From Nocardia paucivorans NBRC 100373 (GTDB lineage Bacteria > Actinomycetota > Actinomycetes > Mycobacteriales > Mycobacteriaceae), in contig NZ_BAGE01000052.1 of NCBI RefSeq assembly GCF_000308675.1, positions 1 to 64,000 on the forward strand: DNA of 64,000 nucleotides, read 5' to 3'. The notes under the pieces were generated by a model, which worked only from the letters and a program-made list of their open reading frames with translations, had not been told where the DNA came from and did no database searches. The position numbers and the translations under genes are program-made. Position 1 is the stretch's first letter; each line of letters opens with the position of its first letter. This document shows, piece by piece, positions 53,958 to 63,218 of the stretch.

Positions 53958-54869
53958 CTACTCCTGCACGGCGGGCACCGCGGCCGGGGCCGGGGTGCGG
54001 CGTGCGCGCCGTACGGCGCGGCGCGCCTGGGGAACCTGACGCAGCAACCGCGGCAGTCGCGGCAGCACGGTGCGGGAGACCGCGGCCAACACACCGAAGG
54101 CCATGGCGCGACCGCGATTCCACCGCACTCCGAGCAATTCCCGCAGTTCCGGGGTGAGCAGACCGGCGGTGATCAGCGTCAGCACCCGTCCCGCGACCGG
54201 GCGTACCGTGTAATTCCATACCAGCGGCCGGCGCAGCACCGGGATCATCGGCGGCGGTTTCGGCGCGGCGATCACGGCGAGCACCCGGTCGGTGATATCG
54301 GAGCGTTCGAGCCGGGTGGCGATCATATGGTCGAACCATTCGCAGAACGCCGACCAGTCGGGCGGCATGTCCTGTTCGCGGACGCCGTAGAGACGGCCCA
54401 CCCGACGCATTTCGAGATAGAACTGTTCGACCTCGCCCGGACGCCAGCCGCGCCCGAGTACTTTCTGCTGGGTGTAGACGCCGTGGACGAGACTGGCGTG
54501 CACCCAGTGGAAGGCCTCCGGGTTCAGAGCGCTCCAACGGGTGCCGTCGGCATTGCGGCCCTTGAAATCCTGGTGCAGATTCCGCAGCGCACGGGCGGTT
54601 TCCAGGGCTTTCTCCTGCCCATAGACCACACCCATGATCATGTCCAGGGTGCGTTCGGCCCGGCCGTACGGATCGGATTCGAAAACCGAGAACTCCCGCA
54701 CGCCTGTCGCGACGATTGGGTGGGCCACATCGATGAGCAGCCGGCGCGAGGCGCCCAATACGAATGTCAGTTCCCCGAAAACCGACCAGACCACCGAATC
54801 CGGACCCAGGGGTGTCGGTTCGTCGGCCGCCGACGGCAACGCTGCCGCGGCAGTCACTCCCTCGCTCAT
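53958..54869 (-). CDS. MpaB-type (DUF2236) haem oxygenase-like protein
   Basis: 303 residues of the rubber-oxygenase/mycophenolic-acid B family: GPDSVVWSVFGELTFVLGAS, HPIVATGVREFSVFESDPYG, FHWVHASLVHGVYTQ with the His residues expected to bind haem. Such proteins oxidise lipids or terpenoids. The ATG at 54869 is part of the TetR-type palindrome, so the transcript may be leaderless or nearly so. Confidence 0.85.
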   Translation of the reverse strand: MSEGVTAAAALPSAADEPTPLGPDSVVWSVFGELTFVLGASRRLLIDVAHPIVATGVREFSVFESDPYGRAERTLDMIMGVVYGQEKALETARALRNLHQDFKGRNADGTRWSALNPEAFHWVHASLVHGVYTQQKVLGRGWRPGEVEQFYLEMRRVGRLYGVREQDMPPDWSAFCEWFDHMIATRLERSDITDRVLAVIAAPKPPPMIPVLRRPLVWNYTVRPVAGRVLTLITAGLLTPELRELLGVRWNRGRAMAFGVLAAVSRTVLPRLPRLLRQVPQARRAVRRARRTPAPAAVPAVQE

Positions 54870-54896
54870 GAGACTATTAGTAGCACGTAAGTCTCA
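54869..54896. promoter_or_regulatory. TetR operator between divergent genes
   Basis: TGAGACT at 54869-54875 and AGTCTCA at 54890-54896 are perfect inverted half-sites 14 bases apart. They fill the 44-bp gap between the MpaB-type gene start and the TetR gene. Binding would block both. Confidence 0.75.
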
Positions 54897-54913
54897 GGTG
54901 CCACAATGGTCGA

Positions 54914-55561
54914 ATGCCCCGTTCTTCGGCAACGCTGACCAGCCTGTTCGGTGGCGCCGTGGCGAAGGTTCTCGCACCGGCACCGGTCACCTCCGACGTC
55001 GCACCCATCTACGAGGCGGCGTTACACGTACTCACCGAACTCGGTCCCCGCGCCGCGACCATGGACGATGTCGCCGCGCGAGCCGGTATCAGCCGTGCCA
55101 CCCTGTTCCGCCGGTTCCGGAGCAAGGACGCGCTGTTCGAGGCCGCCGTCGCCTATACGCTGCGCTCCTTTCTCGCCGAGATCACCGCGACCTTTCTGAC
55201 CGTCACCGACCCCACCGACCGGATCGCCGAGGCCTTCGTAGCCTGCCTGCGCCTGCGGCGGCGACTGCTCGCCGACGGTTCCGGCGCCGCGCGCAATGCC
55301 GAACTGCTCGCCATGCTCTCGGTCGGCGACCCGTCACCGCTGGATATCGGCCACAGGTTCGTCGCCGGCCGGATCGCGGCGGCACAGGACGAGGGCGCCC
55401 TACCACCCGGCGACCCCGATCTACAGGCCGAGGCCATCATTCGACTCACGGCGGGCTATCTGCTGCTACCCCCCGCCGACTGCGATCCGGACGACGAAAC
55501 CGCCGCCCGCGATCTGGCCCGCCGCGTCATCGCACCGCTGGTCACCAATCCGACGCGCTGA
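54914..55561 (+). CDS. TetR-family repressor
   Basis: 215 residues; helix-turn-helix at about 50-85 (ATMDDVAARAGISRATLFRR). It resembles the TetR protein at 25416 in the DNA-binding part (ATMDDIAAEAGVGRTTLFRR) and in the GDPSP segment, so both may be members of one subgroup. Divergent control of the MpaB/hydrolase pair is likely through the adjacent palindrome. Confidence 0.9.
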   Translation: MPRSSATLTSLFGGAVAKVLAPAPVTSDVAPIYEAALHVLTELGPRAATMDDVAARAGISRATLFRRFRSKDALFEAAVAYTLRSFLAEITATFLTVTDPTDRIAEAFVACLRLRRRLLADGSGAARNAELLAMLSVGDPSPLDIGHRFVAGRIAAAQDEGALPPGDPDLQAEAIIRLTAGYLLLPPADCDPDDETAARDLARRVIAPLVTNPTR

Positions 55562-55766
55562 GCCTCTCGATCGTTACGAGGCGCTTCGCCGCCGGGCGAC
55601 GCGGTAGGTGTAGCGCTCTGGAAGGAAGTGACCGCTCGAAAGGTCGATCGCCGTCTCTCGGCCCGCCCGGCCGCGAGAATATTCTCGGCGGTGTGCCGGG
55701 CCGCGGCTTCGCGCACATGAGGGACGCTGTCGAGATCGGCCGCGTCGATAGCGCCCCCGCGCCGAG

Positions 55767-55945
55767 GACTCCGGTGAACACACCGATATCGTCGCCGGTC
55801 CGGCCGAGCTCCTCGCCGCCGAGTACTGCACCGAGGTCACCCAGGAATCCTTCCGTACCCACGGCGGCTACGGCTACTCCAAGAAAGCCGAGATCGAACG
55901 ATTGGTGCGCGAGGCACCCTTCCTGTCGATCGGAGACACCGGCGG
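55767..55945 (+). pseudogene. C-terminal fragment of an acyl-CoA dehydrogenase
   Basis: About 60 codons (AELLAAEYCTEVTQESFRTH, GGYGYSKKAEIERL, REAPFLSIGDT) match the end of acyl-CoA dehydrogenases up to the flavin-site loop, then homology stops. No upstream part of the gene is present. It abuts the truncated gene on the other strand. Confidence 0.7.
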
Positions 55946-56194
55946 ATTCGGCCGCCGCCACGAAACCGTCGATCCCCTTCGGCTTGGCGTAGAGGAACAC
56001 CCGTTGCGCACCGGCGAGGACGACGGGCAGGGTTTCGGGGCGCTCCAGATCGGCCGTGACGATTTCGGTGTCCGGCGGGAACCCACCGCGTCCGGTGTTC
56101 TGCTCGTCGGGCGAACCGTCTCGCCCAGCGCACTCAGGCCCGCCGCGACATGGCGACCGACATTACCTCTGGCTCCGAATACGACCGTGACCAT
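55946..56194 (-). pseudogene. Truncated, frameshifted NmrA/QOR2-like NAD(P)-binding gene
   Basis: Begins as MVTVVFGARGNVGRHVAAGL (Rossmann GxxGxxG). Near 56085 the protein continues in another frame (FPPDTEIVTADLERPETLPV, then RVFLYAKPKGIDGFVAAAES) and ends at the junction with the acyl-CoA dehydrogenase fragment, so about two-thirds is gone. It is divergent from an HxlR regulator, which usually controls such an oxidoreductase. Confidence 0.72.
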
Positions 56195-56256
56195 GGCCGC
56201 AGCGTAGACACCGAACTTTCCGATAGAAAGGACATACCTCGAAGTAAGCTACGAAC

Positions 56257-56655
56257 GTGACAGTAGGTTCGCAGGCGGAAAGTAGTGCCTGGAAGGGCAT
56301 CAGTGACGCATTCAACAGCAAATGCCCGGCCCGTGATGTGCTCGAGCACATCACCGGTCGCTGGGGAATCCTGATCTTGACCACGCTGGGTGGTGGGCCC
56401 CGACGGTTCTCCGAACTGAATGCGGCGATCGAGGGGATCAGCGAGAAGATGCTGTCACAGACCCTGCGCACCCTGGTTCGGGACGGACTCGTCGCACGCA
56501 CGGTCGCACCCACCACACCCCCGCGGGTCAGCTATGAACTCACTCCTCTCGGCCGGGGACTCACCGAATCGATGCAGCAGTTCCTGGACTGGATCAGAAA
56601 GCACACGCCCGAGATCGTTACCGCTCGGCACCACTACGACCGAGAACACCGATAA
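56257..56655 (+). CDS. HxlR-family regulator
   Basis: 132 residues, winged helix: CPARDVLEHITGRWGILILT, then RFSELNAAIEGISEKMLSQT and VSYELTPLGRGL. GTG start at 56257. It probably once governed the now broken divergent oxidoreductase, in response to electrophiles or redox stress as in other members. One cysteine near the N-terminus (residue 24) is the usual sensing position. Confidence 0.88.
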   Translation: MTVGSQAESSAWKGISDAFNSKCPARDVLEHITGRWGILILTTLGGGPRRFSELNAAIEGISEKMLSQTLRTLVRDGLVARTVAPTTPPRVSYELTPLGRGLTESMQQFLDWIRKHTPEIVTARHHYDREHR

Positions 56656-56873
56656 CGCCGGTACCGACCTCTGCCGGCGCTTCGGGTGCGTTGCCGCCGA
56701 CCTCGGATCACCACGACTTCTCGCGGACCGGCTAGGAATTTGATCGTCGGCGGAGCACAATATTCCTGCGAACGGTTCTCGCGGACGAGTTTTTTGTGGA
56801 TGAAAGCTCCAGGGTGGTCCGCCACGTTCGACGGACCACTTCGCCCACCGATCGAGAGGGCGGAACCGACGAT

Positions 56874-59675
56874 ATGCACCCAGACGGCGAACGCCCGAAA
56901 GGGCTCTCCGTTTCCGCGCTGGCGGCGGTGGCGAACCCGTCGTACTCGCGAATCGACACCTGGAATCTGCTCGACGACGCGTGCCGTCGACTCGCCGATG
57001 TCGACGATGCCGGACTGGACACCACCCACGAAGCCGCTCGGGTGCGACGCCTACTCGACCGTCTCGGCGCCTACGAACGGTACTGGCTGTACCCGGGCGC
57101 GACGAGGTTGGCGGAGTTTCGCGAATACCTCGCCGATCTGGCGACGGCACGGCTCGCCGACGAGGTGACGCTGGCCGTGCGCCTGCTCTCCGAGTACGGC
57201 GACCGGGCGGCCCTGTTCGACACCGCCGCGCCATTGGCCGATCAGGAGCTCGTGGCACGGGCCAGACGACAACAGTTCTACACCGTCCTGCTCGGTGACG
57301 ACTCCCCACCCGAGGCCCCCGAAGGCCTGGCGGACTGTCTGCGGGCGCTACGCGACCCGGCCGACGATGTGCGGTTCGAACTGCTGGTCGTGACGAGCAT
57401 CGAGGACGCCATCACCGCCGTCGCGTTGAACGGCGAGATCCAGGCCGCCATCATCCGGCACGATCTGCCGCTCCGTTCCCGCGACCGGGTACCGGTGATG
57501 ACCTCGTTGCTCGGCGCCAACGACGACGTGGTCGTGACCGACCGCACCCGCGACTGGATCGAATGCGGCGAATGGATCAGGAAGCTGCGGCCGCATATCG
57601 ATCTGTATCTGCTCACCGACGAGTCGATCGCCGCGGAAACCGACGAGGCCGATGTCTACGATCGCACCTTCTATCGCCTCAACGATGTCACCGACCTGTA
57701 CAGCACGGTGCTCGCCGGAATACGAAACCGTTACGCCACACCGTTTTTCGACGCCCTGCGCGCCTACGCTGCCGCGCCGGTCGGCCAGTTCCACGCCCTT
57801 CCCGTCGCCCGCGGCGCCAGCATCTTCAACTCCCGGTCACTACAGGACATGGGCGAGTTCTACGGTCGCAATATCTTCATGGCCGAGACATCGTCCACTT
57901 CCGGCGGGCTGGACTCGCTCCTGGACCCGCACGGCACGATCCGAGCGGCGATGGACAAGGCCGCCGAGACGTGGTGTGCCCATAGCACATACTTCGTGAC
58001 CAACGGGACATCCACCGCGAACAAGATCGTCGTACAGGCCCTGACCCGACCGGGCGATATCGTCCTGATCGACCGCAACTGCCACAAATCGCACCACTAC
58101 GGCCTGGTGCTGGCCGGGGCATACCCGATGTACCTGGACGCCTACCCGCTGGTGCCGTTCGCCATCTACGGCGCCGTATCCCTGCACACCATCAAGAAAG
58201 CACTCCTGGACCTCGAGGCGGCCGGGCAACTGGATCGGGTGCGCATGCTGCTGCTGACCAACTGCACTTTCGACGGCCTCGTCTACCACCCCCAACGTGT
58301 GATGGAAGAGGTCCTGGCGATCAAACCGGATATCTGCTTCCTATGGGACGAGGCATGGTACGCGTTCGCGACCGCGGTGCCGTGGGCGCGGCAACGGACC
58401 GCGATGGTCGCCGCCGAACAACTCGAAACGATGTTGGCCTCGCCCGAGTACGCCGCGGAATACCGCAGGTGGCGTGAGGCCATGCGGGAAGTCGACCGCG
58501 CCGAGTGGAGCGAACACCGGCTGCTCCCCGACCCCCAACGGGCGCGAGTACGCGTATACGCGACGCACTCCACCCACAAATCGCTGTCGGCGCTGCGGCA
58601 GGCGTCGATGATCCACATTCGCGACCAGGATTTCAGGGCTCTTGTGCGCGAGACATTCGCCGAAGCGTTCCTGACCCACACCTCGACCTCACCGAACCAG
58701 CAGCTCCTGGCGTCACTGGACCTGGCGCGACGACAGGTCGACATCGAGGGCTTCCAAATGGTCCGCCACGTCTACGATATGGCGCTGGTGTTCCGGCACC
58801 GCGTCCGCAAGGACCGGCTCATCGGCAGATGGTTCCGCATCCTCGACGAGGACGACCTGGTGCCCGACGAGTTCCGCTCCCCCGATGTCAGCTCCTACCG
58901 GCAGGTCCGCCAGGGCGCCCTGTCGGAATGGAACGAGGCGTGGCGCTCCGACCAATTCGTGCTCGATCCCACCCGGGTCACCCTGTTCATCGGCAGAACC
59001 GGCATGAACGGGTACGAGTTCCGCGAGAAGATCCTCATGGACCGGTTCGGCATCCAGATCAACAAGACCTCGATCAACAGTGTGCTGTTGATCTTCACCA
59101 TCGGTGTCACCTGGTCGAGCGTGCACTATCTGCTCGATGTGCTCCGTCGCGTGGCCACCGACCTCGACAGCAACTGGAACGCGGCCGGTAAGGCCGATCG
59201 CGCCCTGCACCGGCGCCGGGTCGCCGAATACACCCAGGATCTGCCCGCGCTACCCGATTTCAGCGAATTCGACCGCGCGTTCCGTCCCGATATCGCCTGC
59301 CCGTTCGGGGATATGCGGTCGGCCTTCTACGCCGCGTACGCGGAGTCCGACCGCGAACACGTCCTGCTCGGCGAGGCCGGGCGACGGCTCGCCAAGGGCA
59401 GGCCACTGGTATCCGCCACCTTCGTCGTTCCCTACCCGCCCGGTTTCCCGATACTTGTTCCGGGACAGGTTGTTTCGAGAGAGATCCTGTACTTCCTGGC
59501 CGAACTCGACGTCAAGGAGATCCACGGATACGACCCCGACCTCGGATTGTCGGTGTTCACCGAGGCGGCGCTCGCTCGGTTGGCCGCGGCTCGACACACC
59601 GGCGCCGTGACGTCCAACGGTGCGTCGAAGACCGCTCAGGTACCGGCGGGCTACGACCAGGTGGGGATCTCCTAG
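56874..59675 (+). CDS. Orn/Lys/Arg decarboxylase-family PLP enzyme, large form
   Basis: 933 residues. Fold-type I core with the PLP lysine K569 in THSTHKSLSALRQ and the conserved ETSSTSGGLDSLLDPHG block; C-terminal domain VSATFVVPYPPGFPILVPGQ. Decarboxylates a basic amino acid to a polyamine. It is longer than the 710-755-residue enterobacterial enzymes because of an unrecognised N-terminal part of about 150 residues. The ATG at 56874 is used; an earlier in-frame ATG at 56796 adds 26 unconserved residues. Confidence 0.88.
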   Translation: MHPDGERPKGLSVSALAAVANPSYSRIDTWNLLDDACRRLADVDDAGLDTTHEAARVRRLLDRLGAYERYWLYPGATRLAEFREYLADLATARLADEVTLAVRLLSEYGDRAALFDTAAPLADQELVARARRQQFYTVLLGDDSPPEAPEGLADCLRALRDPADDVRFELLVVTSIEDAITAVALNGEIQAAIIRHDLPLRSRDRVPVMTSLLGANDDVVVTDRTRDWIECGEWIRKLRPHIDLYLLTDESIAAETDEADVYDRTFYRLNDVTDLYSTVLAGIRNRYATPFFDALRAYAAAPVGQFHALPVARGASIFNSRSLQDMGEFYGRNIFMAETSSTSGGLDSLLDPHGTIRAAMDKAAETWCAHSTYFVTNGTSTANKIVVQALTRPGDIVLIDRNCHKSHHYGLVLAGAYPMYLDAYPLVPFAIYGAVSLHTIKKALLDLEAAGQLDRVRMLLLTNCTFDGLVYHPQRVMEEVLAIKPDICFLWDEAWYAFATAVPWARQRTAMVAAEQLETMLASPEYAAEYRRWREAMREVDRAEWSEHRLLPDPQRARVRVYATHSTHKSLSALRQASMIHIRDQDFRALVRETFAEAFLTHTSTSPNQQLLASLDLARRQVDIEGFQMVRHVYDMALVFRHRVRKDRLIGRWFRILDEDDLVPDEFRSPDVSSYRQVRQGALSEWNEAWRSDQFVLDPTRVTLFIGRTGMNGYEFREKILMDRFGIQINKTSINSVLLIFTIGVTWSSVHYLLDVLRRVATDLDSNWNAAGKADRALHRRRVAEYTQDLPALPDFSEFDRAFRPDIACPFGDMRSAFYAAYAESDREHVLLGEAGRRLAKGRPLVSATFVVPYPPGFPILVPGQVVSREILYFLAELDVKEIHGYDPDLGLSVFTEAALARLAAARHTGAVTSNGASKTAQVPAGYDQVGIS

Positions 59676-59890
59676 TGTTCCGATCCTCGAATCCGTTGTT
59701 CGACTGCGCATTTAGGCCACATCGATAACCGGCGGATCTGGCGGTGCCCGAGGCTCGACGTCAGGAACCGATGCAGGCGCCCTTCCCGCTCCCTACCGGT
59801 CGCTATCCGGAATCATCAGATCTTGCTGCAGCATCATCTCCCGGCGACATCCTCCCGAGGGCTCACGTCGACCTGCACACACCGGCGTGG

Positions 59891-60349
59891 CTATCGTCCG
59901 GGAATCACACGTCGCGGATCGCGCCGGAAATTCTCCTCGTCGAACAATACCCACTCACCTACCGTGATCTCATACAGACGAGATGCCCCCTCGGGCATCG
60001 CATCCAGCACCGGAGCCGCGTTCGGCCAGCGCGCCACGAACGCCTTCGCCCGATCGTTCACTCCCGAACCGGGCAACTCGTGTGCCCGCCCCGAAAACGA
60101 CACCCCGCGCGCCGTCTGCCCGAGCTCGTGCAAAGGGATATCCATGATCGCTCCCGCCACCAACGGGTTCCGTCGGATATTGCGGGAATGCTCACGATCC
60201 TGTCGAGAAACGAACCACAAACGATCCGGACGAAACTCCGCCAGATACCACACACTGCACACACGGGGCGCGCCATCCGCATCGATGGTGGAAAGCTGCA
60301 TCAGCTTGCCGCCGGCAACGTACTCCTCCAAAAGGGCCCGTTCGTCCAC
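59891..60349 (-). CDS. Pyridoxamine-phosphate-oxidase-like split-barrel flavoprotein
   Basis: 152 residues, FMN/F420-binding split barrel: MQLSTIDADGAPRVCSVWYL, LWFVSRQDREHSRNIRRNPL, GVSFSGRAHEL. The GTG at 60349 has GGTGGAAG upstream; an open frame starting at 60403 lacks one. Substrate unknown. 215 bp of unassigned sequence separate it from the decarboxylase. Confidence 0.83.
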   Translation of the reverse strand: MDERALLEEYVAGGKLMQLSTIDADGAPRVCSVWYLAEFRPDRLWFVSRQDREHSRNIRRNPLVAGAIMDIPLHELGQTARGVSFSGRAHELPGSGVNDRAKAFVARWPNAAPVLDAMPEGASRLYEITVGEWVLFDEENFRRDPRRVIPGR

Positions 60350-60603
60350 TACGCTTCCACCGCCTTCGGTGCCGGATGTTTCCGTTCGGCAAAGCCGCAT
60401 CAAATCCCCGTGTCCGCCTCGGTCGACGAGATACTACAGCTCGCGAGACGAACGTGGTGGCGTCGGCGGAGGGGCCCCGGACTGTCCTGAAGCTCCGGAA
60501 CCCGGTGGGTTGCGGTGACAGGGCGGTCGCCCGATTCGAGCGGACAGGCCGGCGAACCGGCCTTTCTCACCGATGTTCGGACGTGCCATTCGGATTCCAT
60601 CGC

Positions 60604-61281
60604 TCAGCGGACGCTCGTGCAGCGTTGGGGAGGCGTGATACGTACCCGCCGATCGTGGGGCGCGTTCTCGATGTCGTCGAGTTGCGCGATGATCGTATTG
60701 CGCAGGTCGTCGTAGTTCTCGAACCGATAGTCGTGGAACAACGTATAGCCCGTCCACATCAGGTTGGCGCACACCCGGGCAGGCACACGACCCGTTTGGG
60801 CGCCCATACCGACCAGTGCCACCGATCCGATGCCGCCCGGCGTCTCGTCGTTCTGTTGGTGGATCGCCTGGAACGCGGCGGCACACGCCAAGGCCACATT
60901 CAAGGTCTCGCTGACATCCTCCGCGGACGTTTCCATGGTGGGCGTGGAGATCAGGAACTTCGGGTTGGTCGCCCCGGAGGGAACGCACACCGCGCTTCCT
61001 ATCGGAAGCCTGCCCGCGAAACGATCGCGGATCGCCCGCTGCACCCGCAGTTGGATTCCGGCCCCGAGGTGCCGTTTGATGGCCGCGTCGACGCCGCCGT
61101 CCATCCGCCCGCGGGAGTTGGTCGGGGTGACCCAGGCATCGACATGTTCGTCCAGGATCGACCCCCAGTGGATTTCGATCTCGGGGTGGTCGGCGAACGC
61201 CGCCTGCCACGCTTCCACGACGCGTGGGTTGATATCGCTCAACACCACTCGCAGCGATGCCTGTCCACGATCCGCACTCAT
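60604..61281 (-). CDS. Stand-alone macrodomain protein (ADP-ribose binding/hydrolase)
   Basis: 225 residues. Macrodomain blocks: DEHVDAWVTPTNSRGRMDGG (about 45-63, the ADP-ribose-binding Asn and Gly-rich loop), RLPIGSAVCVPSG, FLISTPTM, and the second loop VALVGMGAQTGRVPARVCAN (about 154-172). Start ATG 61281. It is divergent from the glycosylase/ADP-ribosyltransferase gene with 93 bp between starts, so shared control and an antitoxin or eraser role are likely, as for DarG against DarT, though this pair is a different family. Neither a C-terminal DarG extension nor a helix-turn-helix is present. Confidence 0.88.
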   Translation of the reverse strand: MSADRGQASLRVVLSDINPRVVEAWQAAFADHPEIEIHWGSILDEHVDAWVTPTNSRGRMDGGVDAAIKRHLGAGIQLRVQRAIRDRFAGRLPIGSAVCVPSGATNPKFLISTPTMETSAEDVSETLNVALACAAAFQAIHQQNDETPGGIGSVALVGMGAQTGRVPARVCANLMWTGYTLFHDYRFENYDDLRNTIIAQLDDIENAPHDRRVRITPPQRCTSVR

Positions 61282-61374
61282 GTTCTGCTCCAATCGGATA
61301 CGACTTTCACCGGTCGCGGACGCTACCGCGCCCCACCGACAGGAACGCTTGCCGAGAGAAACGGATGACATATA

Positions 61375-62973
61375 GTGCCGACGGTGAGCACGACCGATCC
61401 GTTGGCACTTGCCGAACTGTTCGAAGGCGGCGGTGAGCCGTGGCTTCCATTGCTGAAGCCGGTTATCGAGGCTCGGCCCGATGCGGCCGTATTCATGGGA
61501 CCGAACCGTGGCCCGCACGTTGTCCCTGTCCGGGAATTGACCTTCCAGGCGCTCAAGCCCAATCCCCCACACAAATGGAAGGTCGTGGTCTTCGGTCAGA
61601 ACCCGTACCCGCGTCCGGAAAGCGCCACCGGTATCGCCATGTTCGACAACGCCTTCCACGACTGGAAGGACAGTCGGTTCGGGCGGGTTGCCAGCATCCG
61701 CTGCATTATCAAGGCAGCGGCGATGTGGAAGTACGGCATACCCAAGAAGACTCCGATTGCCGATATTCGCGCATTGTTGCGGGAGCACGAGGTCGTCCGC
61801 CCGCCGGAATGGTTCCAGGCGATGCTCACTCAGGGGGTGCTGCTGTTGAACGCGGCGCTCACCGCGAGCAGCGACGGGTCGCTGGGCCCCGATGTGCACA
61901 CCGCGTTCTGGCGTCCGGTCGTCGAGCGGATCATCGAAGAGATCCTCCGCGCCAAGCAGAACGCCGACGAGGCCGACCGAGGCGTCGTGTTCGCGTGGTG
62001 GGGGGTCCACGCACGGAACCTGAAAAAGGTTGTTCTGCGACTACAGAAGAAGTATCCCCGGGTCGAGGTGCGGCATGTGGACCATGCCAACCCCGCGGCG
62101 CAGGGCGATATCTTCTGCGACGGAAATCATTTCGGCACGGTGAACGCGGCCCTCGCGGCACTGGGCGCCGAAGAGATCGACTGGTTGCCGAGCGCCGGGT
62201 GGAACGAGCCCACGACGAAAACCGAGGGAAAGGATCACGACACCGCCGAACGCATGGGAGCGTTCATCGCGTCCACCATGGAGCTGCATCAGCTGTATCT
62301 CGAGCGGCTCTCGAGCGTCAAGGACGAGGGGCTCGTCCTTCCCGCGATCACCGGTGTGTTCGACACCCCGCTCATGGGTTTCCTGGAGGCCATCGCCCCG
62401 GTCGTCGACCTGCTGCCCGGTCTCGGTCGGTACGCCGCGATGGCGTACGAGTTCGGTGAGGAGCGAGCGAGCCGAACAGGCACTACCCTGTCCGCCCACG
62501 CGATCGCCGCACTCTACCTCTACACCTGCGAGTCCGCGTTCTACCGGGAGATCAACGCCGCGCTGCGGGACCCGGACCGGTCGAGGCTCGCCCCCTACCG
62601 TCCGTATCTGCGGTTGCTGTTCTCGGCGGTGTCACGGCTTCCCGCCCGCAGCGAACCGTTGTGGCGGGGCGTATCACTGGACCTGCGCGCGCAGTACCCG
62701 TTGGGTCGGACCATCACCTGGTGGGGTGTGTCCTCGTGCACGTCTCGGCCGCATGTGGCGCGGGCCTTCCTCGGCGGTCGCGGTAGGCGAACGCTTTTCG
62801 AGGTGTTCCCGGCCCGGGCCGTGAGTATCCGGGATTTCTCCGCGTTCACCGGCGAAGAGGAATTCATCCTCCTGCCAGGCACTCAGCTCGTGGTGAAGGA
62901 TGTCAAGGCCCAACGCGGCGGGCTGTACACCGTGAAGTTGGTCGAATCCGATCGACAGCCCCTCGTGTCCTGA
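61375..62973 (+). CDS. Uracil-DNA-glycosylase-like domain fused to an R-S-E ADP-ribosyltransferase
   Basis: 532 residues. Residues about 30-275 follow family 1 uracil-DNA glycosylase: VVVFGQNPYP (74-79 GQNPYP for GQDPYH), GVLLLN (154-159), VFAWWG, and HANPAAQ...NHF (237-253, for HPSPL...NHF). The catalytic Asp is Asn and the motif His is Pro. Residues about 365-525 are an arginine-type ADP-ribosyltransferase: YTCESAFYREINAALR, Arg431 in LWRGV, SSCTS (453-457), FTGEEEFILLPGT with Glu494 and Glu496. So it may bind DNA or a base and transfer ADP-ribose from NAD. GTG 61375 or 61384 starts it. Neighbours: divergent macrodomain gene, convergent ADP-ribosylglycohydrolase. Confidence 0.87.
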   Translation: MPTVSTTDPLALAELFEGGGEPWLPLLKPVIEARPDAAVFMGPNRGPHVVPVRELTFQALKPNPPHKWKVVVFGQNPYPRPESATGIAMFDNAFHDWKDSRFGRVASIRCIIKAAAMWKYGIPKKTPIADIRALLREHEVVRPPEWFQAMLTQGVLLLNAALTASSDGSLGPDVHTAFWRPVVERIIEEILRAKQNADEADRGVVFAWWGVHARNLKKVVLRLQKKYPRVEVRHVDHANPAAQGDIFCDGNHFGTVNAALAALGAEEIDWLPSAGWNEPTTKTEGKDHDTAERMGAFIASTMELHQLYLERLSSVKDEGLVLPAITGVFDTPLMGFLEAIAPVVDLLPGLGRYAAMAYEFGEERASRTGTTLSAHAIAALYLYTCESAFYREINAALRDPDRSRLAPYRPYLRLLFSAVSRLPARSEPLWRGVSLDLRAQYPLGRTITWWGVSSCTSRPHVARAFLGGRGRRTLFEVFPARAVSIRDFSAFTGEEEFILLPGTQLVVKDVKAQRGGLYTVKLVESDRQPLVS

Positions 62974-63218
62974 GCTATCGGGAACTTCACATGTCGGAGT
63001 CTCCGGCTACGTCACGAACACCCCGATTTCAACGGAATGAGCGTGCCCGTGTTCGAGACCCCGCCAGAATCCACCCACCATGGTGAGGCCGGCCCGGCTG
63101 AAGCCGGTGAGCATCGCACCGATTCTCGCATGCGCGCCCCGAGACTCGCGGGGCAGCAACCGGACAGGCCGAGGCGGCCTTGTGCCACTCCACCCGCCTC
63201 GGGACCGATCGGCCGTCC

